A DNA stretch of 64,000 nt from CAVRXZ01 sp963773035 (GCA_963773035.1 CAVYZX010000038.1:310001-374000), one strand, 5' to 3'. Positions 34,106 through 43,997 are shown, numbered from the stretch's first letter. Numbers and translations are program-made. Notes: generated by a model not told the origin, from the sequence alone.

Positions 34106-34513
34106 TCAGTACGCGAGGACGTCAAGACCTGGAGTGTGATCGAAGTGCCTGCGGTTCGCGGTCACGAGCGCGGCTTCGTCAACTATAGCAGCGGTGGCGA
34201 TAAGCAGATCCATGGTGCTCATGGATTTTCCGCTTCGGTGGAGCTTGACGAGCACTTCACCATAGATCGGCGCAAAGCGCTCGTCCGGATAGACCACATC
34301 GATAGCCTGAAACAGCGATCGGACCCGCGCCAGTTCGCGAGACGGAGACGAAGCATTGGCCGCACCAGCCTCGAGCTCGCAGACGACGAACACCGAAGCG
34401 ACCAGGCGATCCGAGGCGTGTTGTTCGAGAAACGCTGTGGCCCGTCCATGCGTGGCGCGTGCGTGCTCCCGGAGGAGATCGATCAGGTACGAAGAGTCGG
34501 CATGAATCACCAC
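34106..34513 (-). CDS. vapC: VapC-type PIN-domain toxin
   Basis: A 135-residue PIN ribonuclease, the toxin of a VapBC pair, which would cleave RNA when free. The acidic active-site residues are in place: D6 (HADSSYL), E46 (VCELEAG), D102 (MSTMDLLIA) and N120/D125 near the C-terminus (TANRRHFDH). The start is one of two adjacent GTG codons (34513 or 34510), overlapping the antitoxin stop in GTGGTGA, which gives tight coupling. No membrane or signal segment is present. The target RNA is unknown. Confidence 0.88.
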   Translation of the reverse strand: MVIHADSSYLIDLLREHARATHGRATAFLEQHASDRLVASVFVVCELEAGAANASSPSRELARVRSLFQAIDVVYPDERFAPIYGEVLVKLHRSGKSMSTMDLLIATAAIVDEAALVTANRRHFDHTPGLDVLAY

Positions 34514-34740
34514 GTTCGAATCCGCGCCCGGCTCCGCCGGCGAGCACGAACCTGCGCCTCCATCTCGTCGAGGGCTTCTTCCGACAGCCGGTGCCGCCTC
34601 ACGGCCTCCAGGAGATCGCGGCCGGTCGAACCGCTGGCGAAGTGCTGCTTGATCACGTCGGAAAACGACTGCCCGGGCCGCTTCTGGCGTGCGAGCGCTT
34701 CGTAGGCGGCGAGATCAATGGTGATGGTCTTCACGGCCAT
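34507..34740 (-). CDS. vapB: VapB-type antitoxin
   Basis: A protein of about 77 residues upstream of and overlapping the PIN toxin. I start at the ATG at 34740 (MAVKTITIDLAAYEALARQK), since an upstream alternative adds only a few residues. The N-terminal part resembles a short DNA-binding strand-helix antitoxin domain (TITIDLAAYEAL), followed by FSDVIKQHFASG and a charged C-terminal tail (EMEAQVRARRRSRARI) of the kind that wraps the toxin. The pair would autoregulate its own promoter, which should lie in 34741-34890. Confidence 0.85.
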   Translation of the reverse strand: MAVKTITIDLAAYEALARQKRPGQSFSDVIKQHFASGSTGRDLLEAVRRHRLSEEALDEMEAQVRARRRSRARIRTW

Positions 34741-34906
34741 GCACTTATCGTGCACTTACCTGTTGGACGTGTCAAGATGCCCGACGCGGACCTCGGAGGC
34801 CGCGAGATCCCTGTGGTTGACACGGGCGATGTGTATGCTTCTGGCGGCACGCGGTCGAGACGTCCCGTGACGCCAATTCACCCGTCTCGCTGTAGTGAGG
34901 GCCGTG

Positions 34907-35917
34907 ATGAAACATGCGTTAGTGGGGATGGCACTTTGCCTGGCGCTGATCCGTCCAGCATCTGCCCGAACGCTCGAGATCTTCTTCATCGACGTCGAAG
35001 GTGGGGAAGCCACCCTCATCGTGACCCCCAGCGGGGAATCGCTGTTGATTGATGCTGGATACGCCGGGCGCGGCGGCCGCGATCCCGCGAGAATACTGGC
35101 GGCCGCCCGCGAGGCCGGCATCGATCGCATCGACTACCTCCTGATTACACATTTCCATCCCGACCACGTCGGGGGAGTGCCCGAGCTCGCGTCGTTGATT
35201 CCGATTCGCACGCTCATCGACTATGGCGAACCACTGGGCACAGACCGCATGGCGATCGGAGGCTTTCGCAATTACGAGCCCGTACGCAGCCAACGACTTC
35301 ATTTGCAGCCAAAACCTGGCGACCGCCTGCCTCTCGCGGGTCTGCACATCGACGTCGTCAGTGCGGCCGGCGAGATCCTGTCGAGGCCGCTTCCGGGCGC
35401 CGGTCAGAAGAACGACGCCTGCTCGACGCTCGAACCGCAGCCCGAGGACGGAACCGAAAACTTCAGGTCGATTGGCCTCCGGCTGCAGTTCGGCGAGTTC
35501 CGCTTCGTCGACCTTGGCGATTTGAGCGGCAACACGCTCGGAGCGCTCGTGTGTCCGACGAATCTGCTCGGCGGAACCTCCGTCTATCTCGTCCCGCATC
35601 ACGGGAACTACGACTCGAACGTGCCCGCGGTGCTTGCCGCGTTACGTCCGCGGGTGGCGATCATGAACAACGGCGTCGCCAAGGGCGGAGCGCCAGTCGC
35701 CATTGCCACGGTGCGCCAGCAGTCCGGTTTGGAGGATCTATGGCAGCTTCACGCGTCGAAGAATCCGGATGCCGACAACTCGCCGGACGCCTACGTCGCC
35801 AATGTCGATGACGGGCAGACCGGCTACTGGATCAGGCTGACGGCATCCGACGACGGCAGCTTTACCGTGATCAACGGCCGGAACGGGTTCAGCAAGGAAT
35901 ACACGATTTTCCGCTGA
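34907..35917 (+). CDS. Exported MBL-fold hydrolase (ComEC-like)
   Basis: A protein of about 336 residues. ATG 34907 has GAGGG at good spacing (an in-frame GTG at 34895 is an alternative). A signal peptide (ALVGMALCLALIRPASA) is followed by a metallo-beta-lactamase fold of the ComEC/Rec2 type: FFIDVEGGEATLIVTPSGES, LLIDAGYAGRGG, metal motif ITHFHPDHVGG, then VDLGDLSGNTLGALVCP and LVPHHGNYDSNVPAVL. These proteins are usually metal-dependent hydrolases. Export points to a periplasmic or secreted substrate, which is unknown. Confidence 0.88.
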   Translation: MKHALVGMALCLALIRPASARTLEIFFIDVEGGEATLIVTPSGESLLIDAGYAGRGGRDPARILAAAREAGIDRIDYLLITHFHPDHVGGVPELASLIPIRTLIDYGEPLGTDRMAIGGFRNYEPVRSQRLHLQPKPGDRLPLAGLHIDVVSAAGEILSRPLPGAGQKNDACSTLEPQPEDGTENFRSIGLRLQFGEFRFVDLGDLSGNTLGALVCPTNLLGGTSVYLVPHHGNYDSNVPAVLAALRPRVAIMNNGVAKGGAPVAIATVRQQSGLEDLWQLHASKNPDADNSPDAYVANVDDGQTGYWIRLTASDDGSFTVINGRNGFSKEYTIFR

Positions 35918-36012
35918 CTACATGCGTGCTAAGTCCCTAACTTTCCTTTTCCTTGCGCCGCCTCGTCGTTATACTCCACGGCGACGCGGAGTCTTTCTGA
36001 CGGAGGACAGAT

Positions 36013-37282
36013 ATGCAGGCTGTTGCCCGACGCTCGATGCTGGCGCTGTTGGCGATTGCGCTGATCGGGGAGCGCTGCAGGACTGGGGGCGGACCATCCG
36101 CTGGCCTCCCCGGAGTCGGTCGGCTTCTCGGCCGACGGGTTGAAGGCGCTGCAGCGGACGATGCGCGGGTTGGTCGACGACGGCAAGCTCGCTGGTGTCA
36201 CCACGCTCGTCGCACGGCACGGCAAGGTCGTGTACCTCGATGCCTACGGCGTCCAGGATCTGGCGACCAAGAAGCCGGTCACCCGGGACACGATCTTCCG
36301 CCTCGCGTCGATGACCAAGCCGATCGTGGGCGTGGCCATGATGATGCTCTGGGAGCAGGGTAAGTGGACGCTTGACGACCCGGTGGCGAAGCACATCCCG
36401 GAGTTCGACGGCCTCAAGGTGGCGACGCCGGGCGGCGAGGTGCCGCAGATCAAACCGATGACGATGCGGCAGCTGATGAGCCACACCGCCGGCTTCGACG
36501 TCAATGCGGGGTACGCAAAGCTCAACATCCCGGATCGCGATCAGCCGCTCCAGGCGATGATCGACAGGCTTGCGAAGCTGCCGCTCGCCGCCCAGCCGGG
36601 CAGTGATTGGCGGTACGGACCCAGCGTCGACATTCAGGGCTACATCGTCGAGAAATTGTCGGGCCAGCCGCTCGACGTGTTCCTGCGAACGAATCTTTTC
36701 GAGCCGCTGGGGATGAAGGACACGGGCTTCTCTGTGGAAAAGTCGAAGGTCGATCGCGTGACGAGCATCTTCACCTACGGTCCCGACAAGCGCGTGATCA
36801 GTGCGACAGCTGCGCAGGAACAACGAGGTGATCCTTCGTCGAAGCCGGCGTTTCTATCCGGCAGCGGCGGGCTGCTCTCCACGATCGACGATTACTTCCG
36901 GTTCGCTCAGATGGTGCTGGACGGCGGCGAGGCGAACGGCAAGCGGTTCCTGAAAGCGTCGACAGTGCAGCTGATGCGGACGAACGTGCTCGCGGACGGC
37001 GTTGCGGTCGATACCTACGGCCCGAGTCAGCCTGGCATCGGATTCGGGCTGGACTTCGCGATCGTGATGGATCCTGCGGCAGCGAACACCCAGGAGGGCA
37101 AGGGCTCTTTCTACTGGGGCGGCGCGTTCGGCACGTGGTTCTGGCTCGATCCCGAGAACGACGTTGTCGTCGTGGGCATGATGCAGAACGTCAACGGCAG
37201 CTCGCCGACCGGCGGCTCGCCTCAGGTGCGACCGCTGTCACGACAGCTGGTGTATCAGGCGCTGGTGGATCGCAAGAAGTAG
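36013..37282 (+). pseudogene. Serine hydrolase (beta-lactamase/S12 family), one frameshift in the signal region
   Basis: A GGAGG site precedes ATG 36013, which opens a signal peptide (MLALLAIALIG). A run of four G (36067-36070) then shifts the frame. With three G, translation reads SAAGLGADHPLASPESVGFS and continues without interruption as ADGLKALQRTMRGLVDDGKL to the normal stop at 37282. The catalytic Ser/Lys are in RLASMTKPIVG, with MRQLMSHTAGF and WRYGPSVDIQGYIVEKLSGQ following, as in class C beta-lactamase-like esterases/peptidases. The homopolymer location makes a sequencing error plausible. Otherwise it is a fresh mutation or a slippage switch. Confidence 0.85.
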
Positions 37283-37330
37283 CGCGGAGCGGGCGCTGGG
37301 TATACCATTGGGGCACTTCCACCGACGCTC

Positions 37331-39199
37331 ATGACTCGCCGAGCCACTCGGTCGCTCCCGGTCTTCGCGCGCTTCTCGTGCTTTGTACTGATCGTCCTCA
37401 TTTCATCCCTGACAGCTCCTGTCGGAGTCGGCGCTGGCTTGCTCGTCGATGTCGCACGGGATGAGGTTGCGGCCTCACGGGTTGATGATCTGTCGCCGAT
37501 CTCTTCGATCGATTGGAATTACGACCGCGCAGCCCATCTTCTCGAGCGCGGCGGCTTTGGCGGCACCCCTGAAGAGATCGCCCGCCTCGCCCGCATGACA
37601 CCGCAGCAGGCGGTGAATTGGCTCGTGGACTACGAGTCGATCGACCCGAGCAGTCTGAAACCATTCGACGAGTCGGGAATCTGGGATTCTGGAATGGACC
37701 CCTTTCCGCCGAGCCGTGCCGAAGCCGTTCGCATTGCCCGGGCCAGGGGAGAGGGACTCGGAATCAAGGTCCTGCCAGAAGGCACGCCGCGCAGGCTCCA
37801 GCCGATCGTCGACAAGTTCTTCTACAGCTTGACCGCGAACAATTTCGAGACGCAGCGGCTCGGCCTCTGGTGGGCGAACCGGATGTTGACGACGCCGAGG
37901 CCGCTCGAAGAGAAGCTCACGCTCTTCTGGCACGGGCACTTTGCGACCGGTCAGAACAAGACGCGGGATTATCGGATGATGCTGCGGCAGAACGAGCTGT
38001 TCCGCGCCAACGCGTCCGGAAGCTTCCGCGAGCTGCTAATCGGGATCCTCAAAGATCCGGCGATGCTCGTCTATCTCGACAACGGCGAGAACGTGAAGGC
38101 TCACCCGAACGAAAACTTCGGCCGCGAGCTGCTCGAGCTCTTTACGATGGGCGTTGGCCATTACACCGAGCACGACGTTCGAGAAGCAGCCCGGTCGTTC
38201 ACCGGCTGGACCAACGACGTCCTGACGTTCAAGTTCGACGCCGAACAGCACGATTTTGGCCGGAAGATTTTCCTCGACCGGACGGGCGACTTCAACGGCG
38301 AGGACATCATCAAGGCGATCCTCGATCAGCAGGTCACGGGCGAGTTCATGGCTGGGAAGATCTACCGGTTCTTCGTGCGCGAGGAAGTATCCGAGCCGGT
38401 GAAGGCCGATCTCGGCCGCACGTTTCGGGAGAGCGGATATCAGTTGAAGCCGTTGCTCAAACGAATCTTTCTGTCAAAGGACTTCTACAGCTCAGCGTCG
38501 AACGGGACTCAGATCAAGAGCCCCGTGCACCTCGTCGTGTCGACATACAAGAAGATGGGCCTTCGAGAGGTGCCGACAATCCCCGACTTCGGTCGCATGA
38601 CGGGCGGGCTCGGCCAGTCGCTCTTCGACCCGCCGAATGTTGCGGGCTGGGCCGGCGGCCGTACCTGGATGACGCCGGCGACACTGCTTCAACGTGGAAA
38701 CTCGATGCGCGACGTGCTGTTTCCCGACGTGAAATCGTTCCGTCCGCCGGACCGGTCGATGTCCGCGACGGACGCGCGGGTCGGGCAGCGCCTGACACAG
38801 GGGATGGACATCACGGCAGCGACCCGTGAGGGCGACGCGGAATCGAACATGATGGTCGACCGCGACGAGGACTACAACACGCGTTATGGCGGCTACAAGG
38901 GCTACCTCCTGGCGTTCGAACGGGTGAAGCTGATTCCAAGGCGCACGGCCGACGTCAATCTGACGGCGATGGTTTCTGCGGCAGGCGCCGACACCGTGGA
39001 CAAGGTCGTCGATCATTTCGTGGACCGATTTCTGCGGGTGAAGCTCAATGAGAGGGATCGGACGGCATTCGTCGGCTTCTTGCGAGAGAAGCTCGGAACG
39101 GCGAGCATTCGCCAGGCTGAGGCGAATGAGAAGCTGGAAACGTCGCTTCGGGAACTTTTGTATCTGGTGCTGAGTACACCGGAATACCAGCTGGGGTAG
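37331..39199 (+). CDS. DUF1800 family exported protein
   Basis: A 622-residue secreted protein with signal peptide FSCFVLIVLISSLTAPVGVG. Family signatures are HLLERGGFGGTPEEIARLAR, GLWWANRMLTTPRPLEEKLT, FWHGHFATGQNKTRDYRMML, NENFGRELLELFTMGVGHYT and LFDPPNVAGWAGGRTWM. The biochemical role of DUF1800 is not established. It is nearly always paired with a DUF1501 protein, as here, and the two probably act together in the periplasm or cell surface. A CACAAAG-type hairpin lies between the pair. Confidence 0.9.
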   Translation: MTRRATRSLPVFARFSCFVLIVLISSLTAPVGVGAGLLVDVARDEVAASRVDDLSPISSIDWNYDRAAHLLERGGFGGTPEEIARLARMTPQQAVNWLVDYESIDPSSLKPFDESGIWDSGMDPFPPSRAEAVRIARARGEGLGIKVLPEGTPRRLQPIVDKFFYSLTANNFETQRLGLWWANRMLTTPRPLEEKLTLFWHGHFATGQNKTRDYRMMLRQNELFRANASGSFRELLIGILKDPAMLVYLDNGENVKAHPNENFGRELLELFTMGVGHYTEHDVREAARSFTGWTNDVLTFKFDAEQHDFGRKIFLDRTGDFNGEDIIKAILDQQVTGEFMAGKIYRFFVREEVSEPVKADLGRTFRESGYQLKPLLKRIFLSKDFYSSASNGTQIKSPVHLVVSTYKKMGLREVPTIPDFGRMTGGLGQSLFDPPNVAGWAGGRTWMTPATLLQRGNSMRDVLFPDVKSFRPPDRSMSATDARVGQRLTQGMDITAATREGDAESNMMVDRDEDYNTRYGGYKGYLLAFERVKLIPRRTADVNLTAMVSAAGADTVDKVVDHFVDRFLRVKLNERDRTAFVGFLREKLGTASIRQAEANEKLETSLRELLYLVLSTPEYQLG

Positions 39200-39217
39200 T
39201 GGAGTTCGCTGATTCAT

Positions 39218-39291
39218 GAACCACAAAGCTCACAAAGGCCACAAAGCTACTCTAGGGTTGTTCCTAGTGTTCTTCGTGTTCTTTGTGGTTC
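39218..39291. repeat. CACAAAG/CTTTGTG hairpin element
   Basis: The left arm starts GAACCACAAAG (39218-39228) followed by CTCACAAAG and GCCACAAAG. The right arm ends in the exact complement (39281-39291), preceded by CTTCGTG and CTAGTG units. It sits between the DUF1800 and DUF1501 genes of one operon and can form a long imperfect hairpin in the transcript, possibly tuning expression of the second gene. Confidence 0.75.
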
Positions 39292-39324
39292 CTCGAAGAG
39301 GTGCCTCCATCGAGGGACTCAATC

Positions 39325-40578
39325 ATGACAAGCAAATTGTGTCCGTGTTCGCGGCGCGAATTTCTGGCGCGGGGGCTTTACGGCGTCGGCGTTGGAGCCG
39401 GGTTGCCGCTCCTTCTCAGCCGGACATCCGCAGCTCTCGCCGCGCAAGCGCTGCAGGGCACCAGCCTCGAAAAACATCCCGAGCGCATCCTCGTCGTCGT
39501 CGAGCTGTCGGGTGGCAACGACGGCTTGAATACGGTCGTCCCGTTCGGTGACGCCGCCTACTATCGCGCCAGGCCGAAATTGGGAATCGCCGAACGCGAC
39601 GTGATCAAGGTTGCGAATGGTTTCGGATTTCATCCCTCGATGATTGGCTTCGAGCGGTTGTACAAGGATGGCTTGCTGAGCGTCATCCACGGCTGCGGGT
39701 ACGAACATCCCAGCTTGTCTCACTTCTCCTCGATGGGCTACTGGCATACTGGCATTCCGAACGGAGGCGACGCGTTGGGATGGCTGGGTCGTCTGGCCGA
39801 CGAGACCTACGCGGCTTCGACGCGCAACGTCATCGTGAACATCGGCAACGCGCAATCGATGGCGGTCCGCAGCCGGAAACATTCACCACTCGTGTTCGAC
39901 GATCCCGCTCGCTTCCGCCGGGACGGAACCGCAGACGAGCAGCATGTCCTCGCGGAGGCCGGTCAAGCTCACAAAACGAGCAACTCGACGCTCGAGTTCC
40001 TGACGACGATGGCACGCAATGCCAACGAGAGCTCGGAGCTGGTGCGTCAGGCATCAGCGACCTATCGCACCCCTGTCGACTATGGGTCGGGGGGAGGACT
40101 CAGCATCAACCTTCAGCGAGTCGCCGCGCTCATCGCCGCTGAAATGCCGACTCGGCTGTACTACGTCAGCTATCAGGGGAATGCGTTCGATACCCACGTC
40201 CAGCAGGCCGATCTCCACGGCCGGCTTCTGATGTACACGGCAGACGCCGTGCGGGGATTCCTGGACGACGTCAATCGCATCGGCCGCAAAGACGACGTCG
40301 CGGTGATGCTGTTCACCGAATTCGGCCGTCGCGTCGAGGAGAACGGCAGCCTGGGCACGGACCACGGCACTGCTACGCCGATGTTCGTCGCCGGTCATGG
40401 CGTCAAGGGCGGCTTCTACGGGACACCCCCGAGCCTGACCGACCTCGACGACGGGAACATGAAGATGACGACCGATTTCAGGCGTGTGTACGCATCGCTG
40501 ATCCAGGAATGGCTCGGTTACGACGACACACCGTTGGTCCTCAAAGGCCGCTTCGACCCAATCGGGATGTTCGCGTGA
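39325..40578 (+). CDS. DUF1501 family exported protein, Tat signal
   Basis: A protein of about 417 residues. The frame is open upstream, but ATG 39325 gives a twin-arginine signal (CSRREFLARGLYGVGVGAGL), so export is in folded form. Family motifs: ILVVVELSGGNDGLNTVVPF, YEHPSLSHFSSMGYWHTGIP, YYVSYQGNAFDTHVQQADLH, and VMLFTEFGRRVEENGSLGTD followed by HGTATPMFVAGHG. The fold belongs with the alkaline-phosphatase/sulfatase-like superfamily, but no activity is proven. It is the partner of the DUF1800 gene just upstream. Confidence 0.9.
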   Translation: MTSKLCPCSRREFLARGLYGVGVGAGLPLLLSRTSAALAAQALQGTSLEKHPERILVVVELSGGNDGLNTVVPFGDAAYYRARPKLGIAERDVIKVANGFGFHPSMIGFERLYKDGLLSVIHGCGYEHPSLSHFSSMGYWHTGIPNGGDALGWLGRLADETYAASTRNVIVNIGNAQSMAVRSRKHSPLVFDDPARFRRDGTADEQHVLAEAGQAHKTSNSTLEFLTTMARNANESSELVRQASATYRTPVDYGSGGGLSINLQRVAALIAAEMPTRLYYVSYQGNAFDTHVQQADLHGRLLMYTADAVRGFLDDVNRIGRKDDVAVMLFTEFGRRVEENGSLGTDHGTATPMFVAGHGVKGGFYGTPPSLTDLDDGNMKMTTDFRRVYASLIQEWLGYDDTPLVLKGRFDPIGMFA

Positions 40579-40588
40579 AATACACAAA

Positions 40589-40999
40589 ATGCCTGTGCAC
40601 ACACACGGCCTGACACATGTGGCGCTCGCCGTGCGCGACCCGCAAAAATCTCTCCGCTTCTACCAGTCCGTGATCGGTGTCGTGCCCGTCTACGTGCAGA
40701 GCGATTTCGTTCAGGCGCAGACGCCAGGCAGCCGCGATGTGCTCGTCTTCGAGCGCAAGCCCAGGCATGCTGGTAAACCGGGCGGAGTCGCCCACTTCGG
40801 CTTCCGCTTGAAGCGCGCCGCAGACATCAAACGGGCTTTGACAGCCATTCGCGCGGCGGGCGGCAAAGTGCGCGAGCACGGCGAGTTCGTTCCGGGCGAG
40901 CCATACGTGTTCTTTCAGGATCCAGACGGCTACGACGTGGAAATCTGGTACGAGCTGCCGACTCCAATCGACCCGCCGATTCCCCAACGCTCGCGGTAA
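40589..40999 (+). CDS. VOC (glyoxalase-like) protein, cytosolic
   Basis: A 136-residue single vicinal-oxygen-chelate domain protein with no signal peptide. Motifs are HGLTHVALAVRDPQKSLRFY, VAHFGFRLKRAADIKRALTA, and VFFQDPDGYDVEIWYELP near the C-terminus, giving the usual His/His/Glu metal set. It may be a lyase, dioxygenase or resistance protein; the substrate is unknown. It begins ten bases after the DUF1501 stop, so it is probably in the same transcript, and it converges with the DUF3089 gene across a palindrome. Confidence 0.9.
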   Translation: MPVHTHGLTHVALAVRDPQKSLRFYQSVIGVVPVYVQSDFVQAQTPGSRDVLVFERKPRHAGKPGGVAHFGFRLKRAADIKRALTAIRAAGGKVREHGEFVPGEPYVFFQDPDGYDVEIWYELPTPIDPPIPQRSR

Positions 41000-41003
41000 C
41001 CGG

Positions 41004-41031
41004 GTAGCTTCCGGCTTAAGCCGGAAGCTAC
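41004..41031. repeat. GGCT-NN-AGCC palindrome family, copy 4 (28-bp perfect palindrome)
   Basis: GTAGCTTCCGGCTT followed by its exact complement, with no mismatch over 28 bases. It is identical to the copy at 46305-46332. It lies in the short gap between two convergent genes, and its last bases supply the TAG stop of the DUF3089 gene. It probably works as a two-way terminator hairpin. Confidence 0.88.
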
Positions 41032-42227
41032 GGCTTCACGAACGCTCTCGCCTGTTGGCCGACGATATCCAAAAGATTACCCATCGCCAGGTTCATATCG
41101 ATCAGGTGAAGCCCCCAGTTCGCCAGCACCTGACCGTTCGCGCCAAGATCGCCGGTGATGTCGTCGGTGCGAGGATCGGATGGATTGCCGTGAACCGTCA
41201 CTTCGAGAAACGTCGCCTGTTCGTTGGACGTGCATCGAGCGGTCAGTAAGCCGGGAACACTGACCCACGGTGTCGCGATTGACTGTTCGGGCACGACCCA
41301 GGGCTTCGGTTGCGAAATGCCGACGATGGTTCGTCCGTCCGTCGCGAGATAGGCGTGCAGCTCGCCGCTGCCACCGGCGAGAGCAGTGGGATTCGTGCAG
41401 GCCGCCACCATCCCCTGGTCGGCCACTTTTCCGAACAATGTGTTGCTCGGAGGCGGTACCGTCGATCGGAATGACGCGAACGTGAGAACGCATCCCGTCT
41501 GGGTGGCCCTTTCACAAAGAGGAATGTGCTGAAAGGTTCCGCCGACGGTCTTCCCGCGCGGCACGGCCAGCGTGGCGCCGAGCAGCACTGCCGAAACCAA
41601 CCGCGATTGCACGGGTTGTCCGTCGATCTCCTTGCGAATCAGCTCGGCCAGGACGAAGGAGCCCTGCGAGTGACCGACCAGCACGAAACCGCGGCCCTTG
41701 TTGTCGTGCTCGAGATAGTGGTGCCACGCGTTGCGGACATCGTCGTACCCGATGCCCCGGTCGAGCGAGACACCGCCACCTGCCATCATCTGACGGAGGC
41801 CTGCCAGGCTCACTTGGCGATATAGCGGCGCGTAGAGGCGGCACTTCGACCCGAAACGCGCGAATTGCTGGCGCACGACGTTCAATTCGGCCGGGTCGGC
41901 GTTCATGTCGCTGTTGGGTGTTGGGTCGGTTGAAACAGTCGGGTAGAGGTAGAAACAATCAATGGACGCGTTCGGATCGGCGGTCCACCCTTCCCGGGTC
42001 AGTGCGCCGTTCGCAGCGATCACGGTCGCCGTCAAATCGACATCGCAGGCGTCGTGACGGCCCGGCCGGCAGAGCCACGTCTTCCCGTCGCTGTAGTCGT
42101 TTGGCCGTACAGCTTCAGCAGGCGGTGACGCCGTCGTCTGCGCGCGAGCAGGCCAGGCGCCGAGCAGAACCACGACTGAAACCACAGCATGTCGACCAGA
42201 TCGTTTCGCATGTGATCTCCACACCAC
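41028..42227 (-). CDS. DUF3089 exported alpha/beta-hydrolase-like protein
   Basis: A 399-residue secreted protein. It appears to start at one of two GTG codons (42227/42224), and no ATG lies nearby in this frame. The signal peptide is AVVSVVVLLGAWPARA. DUF3089 features are DCFYLYPTVSTDPTPNSDMN, CRLYAPLYRQVSLAGLRQMM, and the nucleophile elbow GFVLVGHSQGSFVLAELIRK. The family is lipase/esterase-like, and the substrate is unknown. Its stop codon comes from the adjacent 28-bp palindrome. Confidence 0.85.
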   Translation of the reverse strand: MVWRSHAKRSGRHAVVSVVVLLGAWPARAQTTASPPAEAVRPNDYSDGKTWLCRPGRHDACDVDLTATVIAANGALTREGWTADPNASIDCFYLYPTVSTDPTPNSDMNADPAELNVVRQQFARFGSKCRLYAPLYRQVSLAGLRQMMAGGGVSLDRGIGYDDVRNAWHHYLEHDNKGRGFVLVGHSQGSFVLAELIRKEIDGQPVQSRLVSAVLLGATLAVPRGKTVGGTFQHIPLCERATQTGCVLTFASFRSTVPPPSNTLFGKVADQGMVAACTNPTALAGGSGELHAYLATDGRTIVGISQPKPWVVPEQSIATPWVSVPGLLTARCTSNEQATFLEVTVHGNPSDPRTDDITGDLGANGQVLANWGLHLIDMNLAMGNLLDIVGQQARAFVKP

Positions 42228-42265
42228 ATGTCACTTTCCAACTATTCCACTTTTCCCTTTTACTT

Positions 42266-43997
42266 TTAAATTTGCGAGAGCGTCGGGTGCATAGTATGCC
42301 ACTTCGTCGCGCGCTCGTACGCAAGCGCGACGCGGAGTATGGTTGCTTCGTCGTACAGGCGGCCCGTGATCATCAACGCTTGTGGCAGGCCGTCGACGAA
42401 ACCTGCCTTCAGGCATACGGCGGGGTGGCCGGTCAGGTTGGTGAGCGGCAGGCTCGCGCTGTTCCGTGCCGATGAAAGAAAGACGTCGTACCGCGCCATC
42501 AGCGCGTCCATGCGACGGCAGAGCAGTGTTCGAGCCCGCTGGGCACGAATGTATTCGACCGCCGGAATGAAGCGCGAGGTCCTGAACGTGTTCGGCCACG
42601 ACGTAGGGGCTTGTTCGGTCAGGTCGTCGATGCCCTTGCTGCGCGTCAAGTCGTCGAACGCCGCCGCTGCTTCGGCGGACAGGATAAAGTTCATCGCGGC
42701 GATGGGAAAGTCCGGCAGAGCAATCGGTTCTGGCTTCGCCCCGATCGAGCGGAACACATCCAAGGCGTCCTTCAAGAGTTTTGGGTTTGCAAGAGGGTTC
42801 GGCTGATCGCTGGTGAATTCCTGCTCGACGTATCCAATGCGAAGTTTTGAAAGCGGCACTCGAGGATTCCACGTAAACGGGGCATCGACCGCCGAGTCGT
42901 CTCGGCCGTCGGTGCCGTAGATCGCGTTGAACACGAGCGCGCAGTCCTCGACGCTCCGACACATCGGTCCGATCTTGTCCATCGTCCAACTCAGTCCCAT
43001 CGCTCCGTAGCGGCTGACGCGCCCGTAGGTGGGACGCAGGCCGACGACGCCGCAAATGCTCGATGGGGTGATGATCGACCCGCGCGTCTCGGTACCGAGC
43101 GCGAACCCGACCAGTCCGGCTGCCGTCGCCGATCCCGGACCGGCGGATGATCCGCTCGAGCCAGTCTCGGGCATCCATGGATTGCGGGTCGTGCCGCCGA
43201 ACCACACTCCGCCTTGCGCCAGCGATCCCATGGAGAGCTTTGCGACCAGGACTGCTCCGGCTTCCCGCAGGCGCTCGACGACAGTCGCATCGACGTCGAG
43301 CACCTGAGATTCAAATGGCTTCGCGCCCCAGGTCGTCCGGATGCCCTTGGTGGCGAAGAGATCTTTCGCACCCCATGGAATGCCGTGCAGCGGCCCGCGG
43401 TATCGGCCCCTTTTCAGTTCCCGGTCCGCCTTTGCGGCCTCCGCGAGTGCGAGATCCTTGGTGAGGGTCACGACGCAATGCAGCGGGTCGCCGTAGTGCT
43501 CCAGGCGGTCGAGATACATCTTGGTCAAGGCACTCGCTGTGATTCGGCGGCTCTTGATGAGCGACGAGAGCACGGTGACCGGCTCGAACGCCAATTCGTC
43601 GAGGCGGGATGTGACTCGCACGTGCGCTCGTCTTACCGGCAATCGCGAGCGGAGCATTGCGGGTTGCGCGTCCTCGCGGCTGTTTTCCTGGTGGGTAGGG
43701 CCGAAAGGTCAGCGGTGGCTCCGTGTCCAGCGGAATGTCGATGGCGCGCAGCGCCTCGTAGCTCTCGAGGTTTCGGTTGACTCCTGCGATCGCCATGTCT
43801 TCTTCGGGATCGGTGAAGTGCAAGCCGGCGATCGCTTCGGCGGCTTGCAGGGCGTCGTTTCCGACGCGAACCCGCGTCGCTTCCTGCTGAGCCTCGGTTG
43901 CGTTGAAGTCCTTCGCCACATCGGCGATTGAAACGCTTGGTACGGCGGAGGCTGCTGCGACCGCAGCAAAAAATCGTCGGCGGCTGAACTGCTTCAT
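42266..43997 (-). pseudogene. Amidase (amidase-signature family), one frameshift
   Basis: The start is ATG 43997 with a twin-arginine signal (FSRRRFFAAVAAASAVPSVS). The N-terminal part runs to NAPLAIAGK. Near 43,600-43,640 the frame changes and continues VRVTSRLDELAFEPVTVLSS to a normal end at 42266. The amidase-signature catalytic triad region is intact: GPLHGIPWGAKDLFATKGIR (Lys) and ETGSSGSSAGPGSATAAGLV (Ser-Ser), with GTETRGSIITPSSICGVVGL. Such enzymes hydrolyse amides in the periplasm. One base change restores about 577 residues, so the break is recent or a sequence error. Confidence 0.83.

Noticed and set aside
36067..36070. Programmed frameshifting in the serine hydrolase
   Set aside because: There is only a four-G run, without a slippery heptamer or stimulatory structure that I can see. 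Three other genes have comparable breaks, so error or mutation is the simpler explanation.
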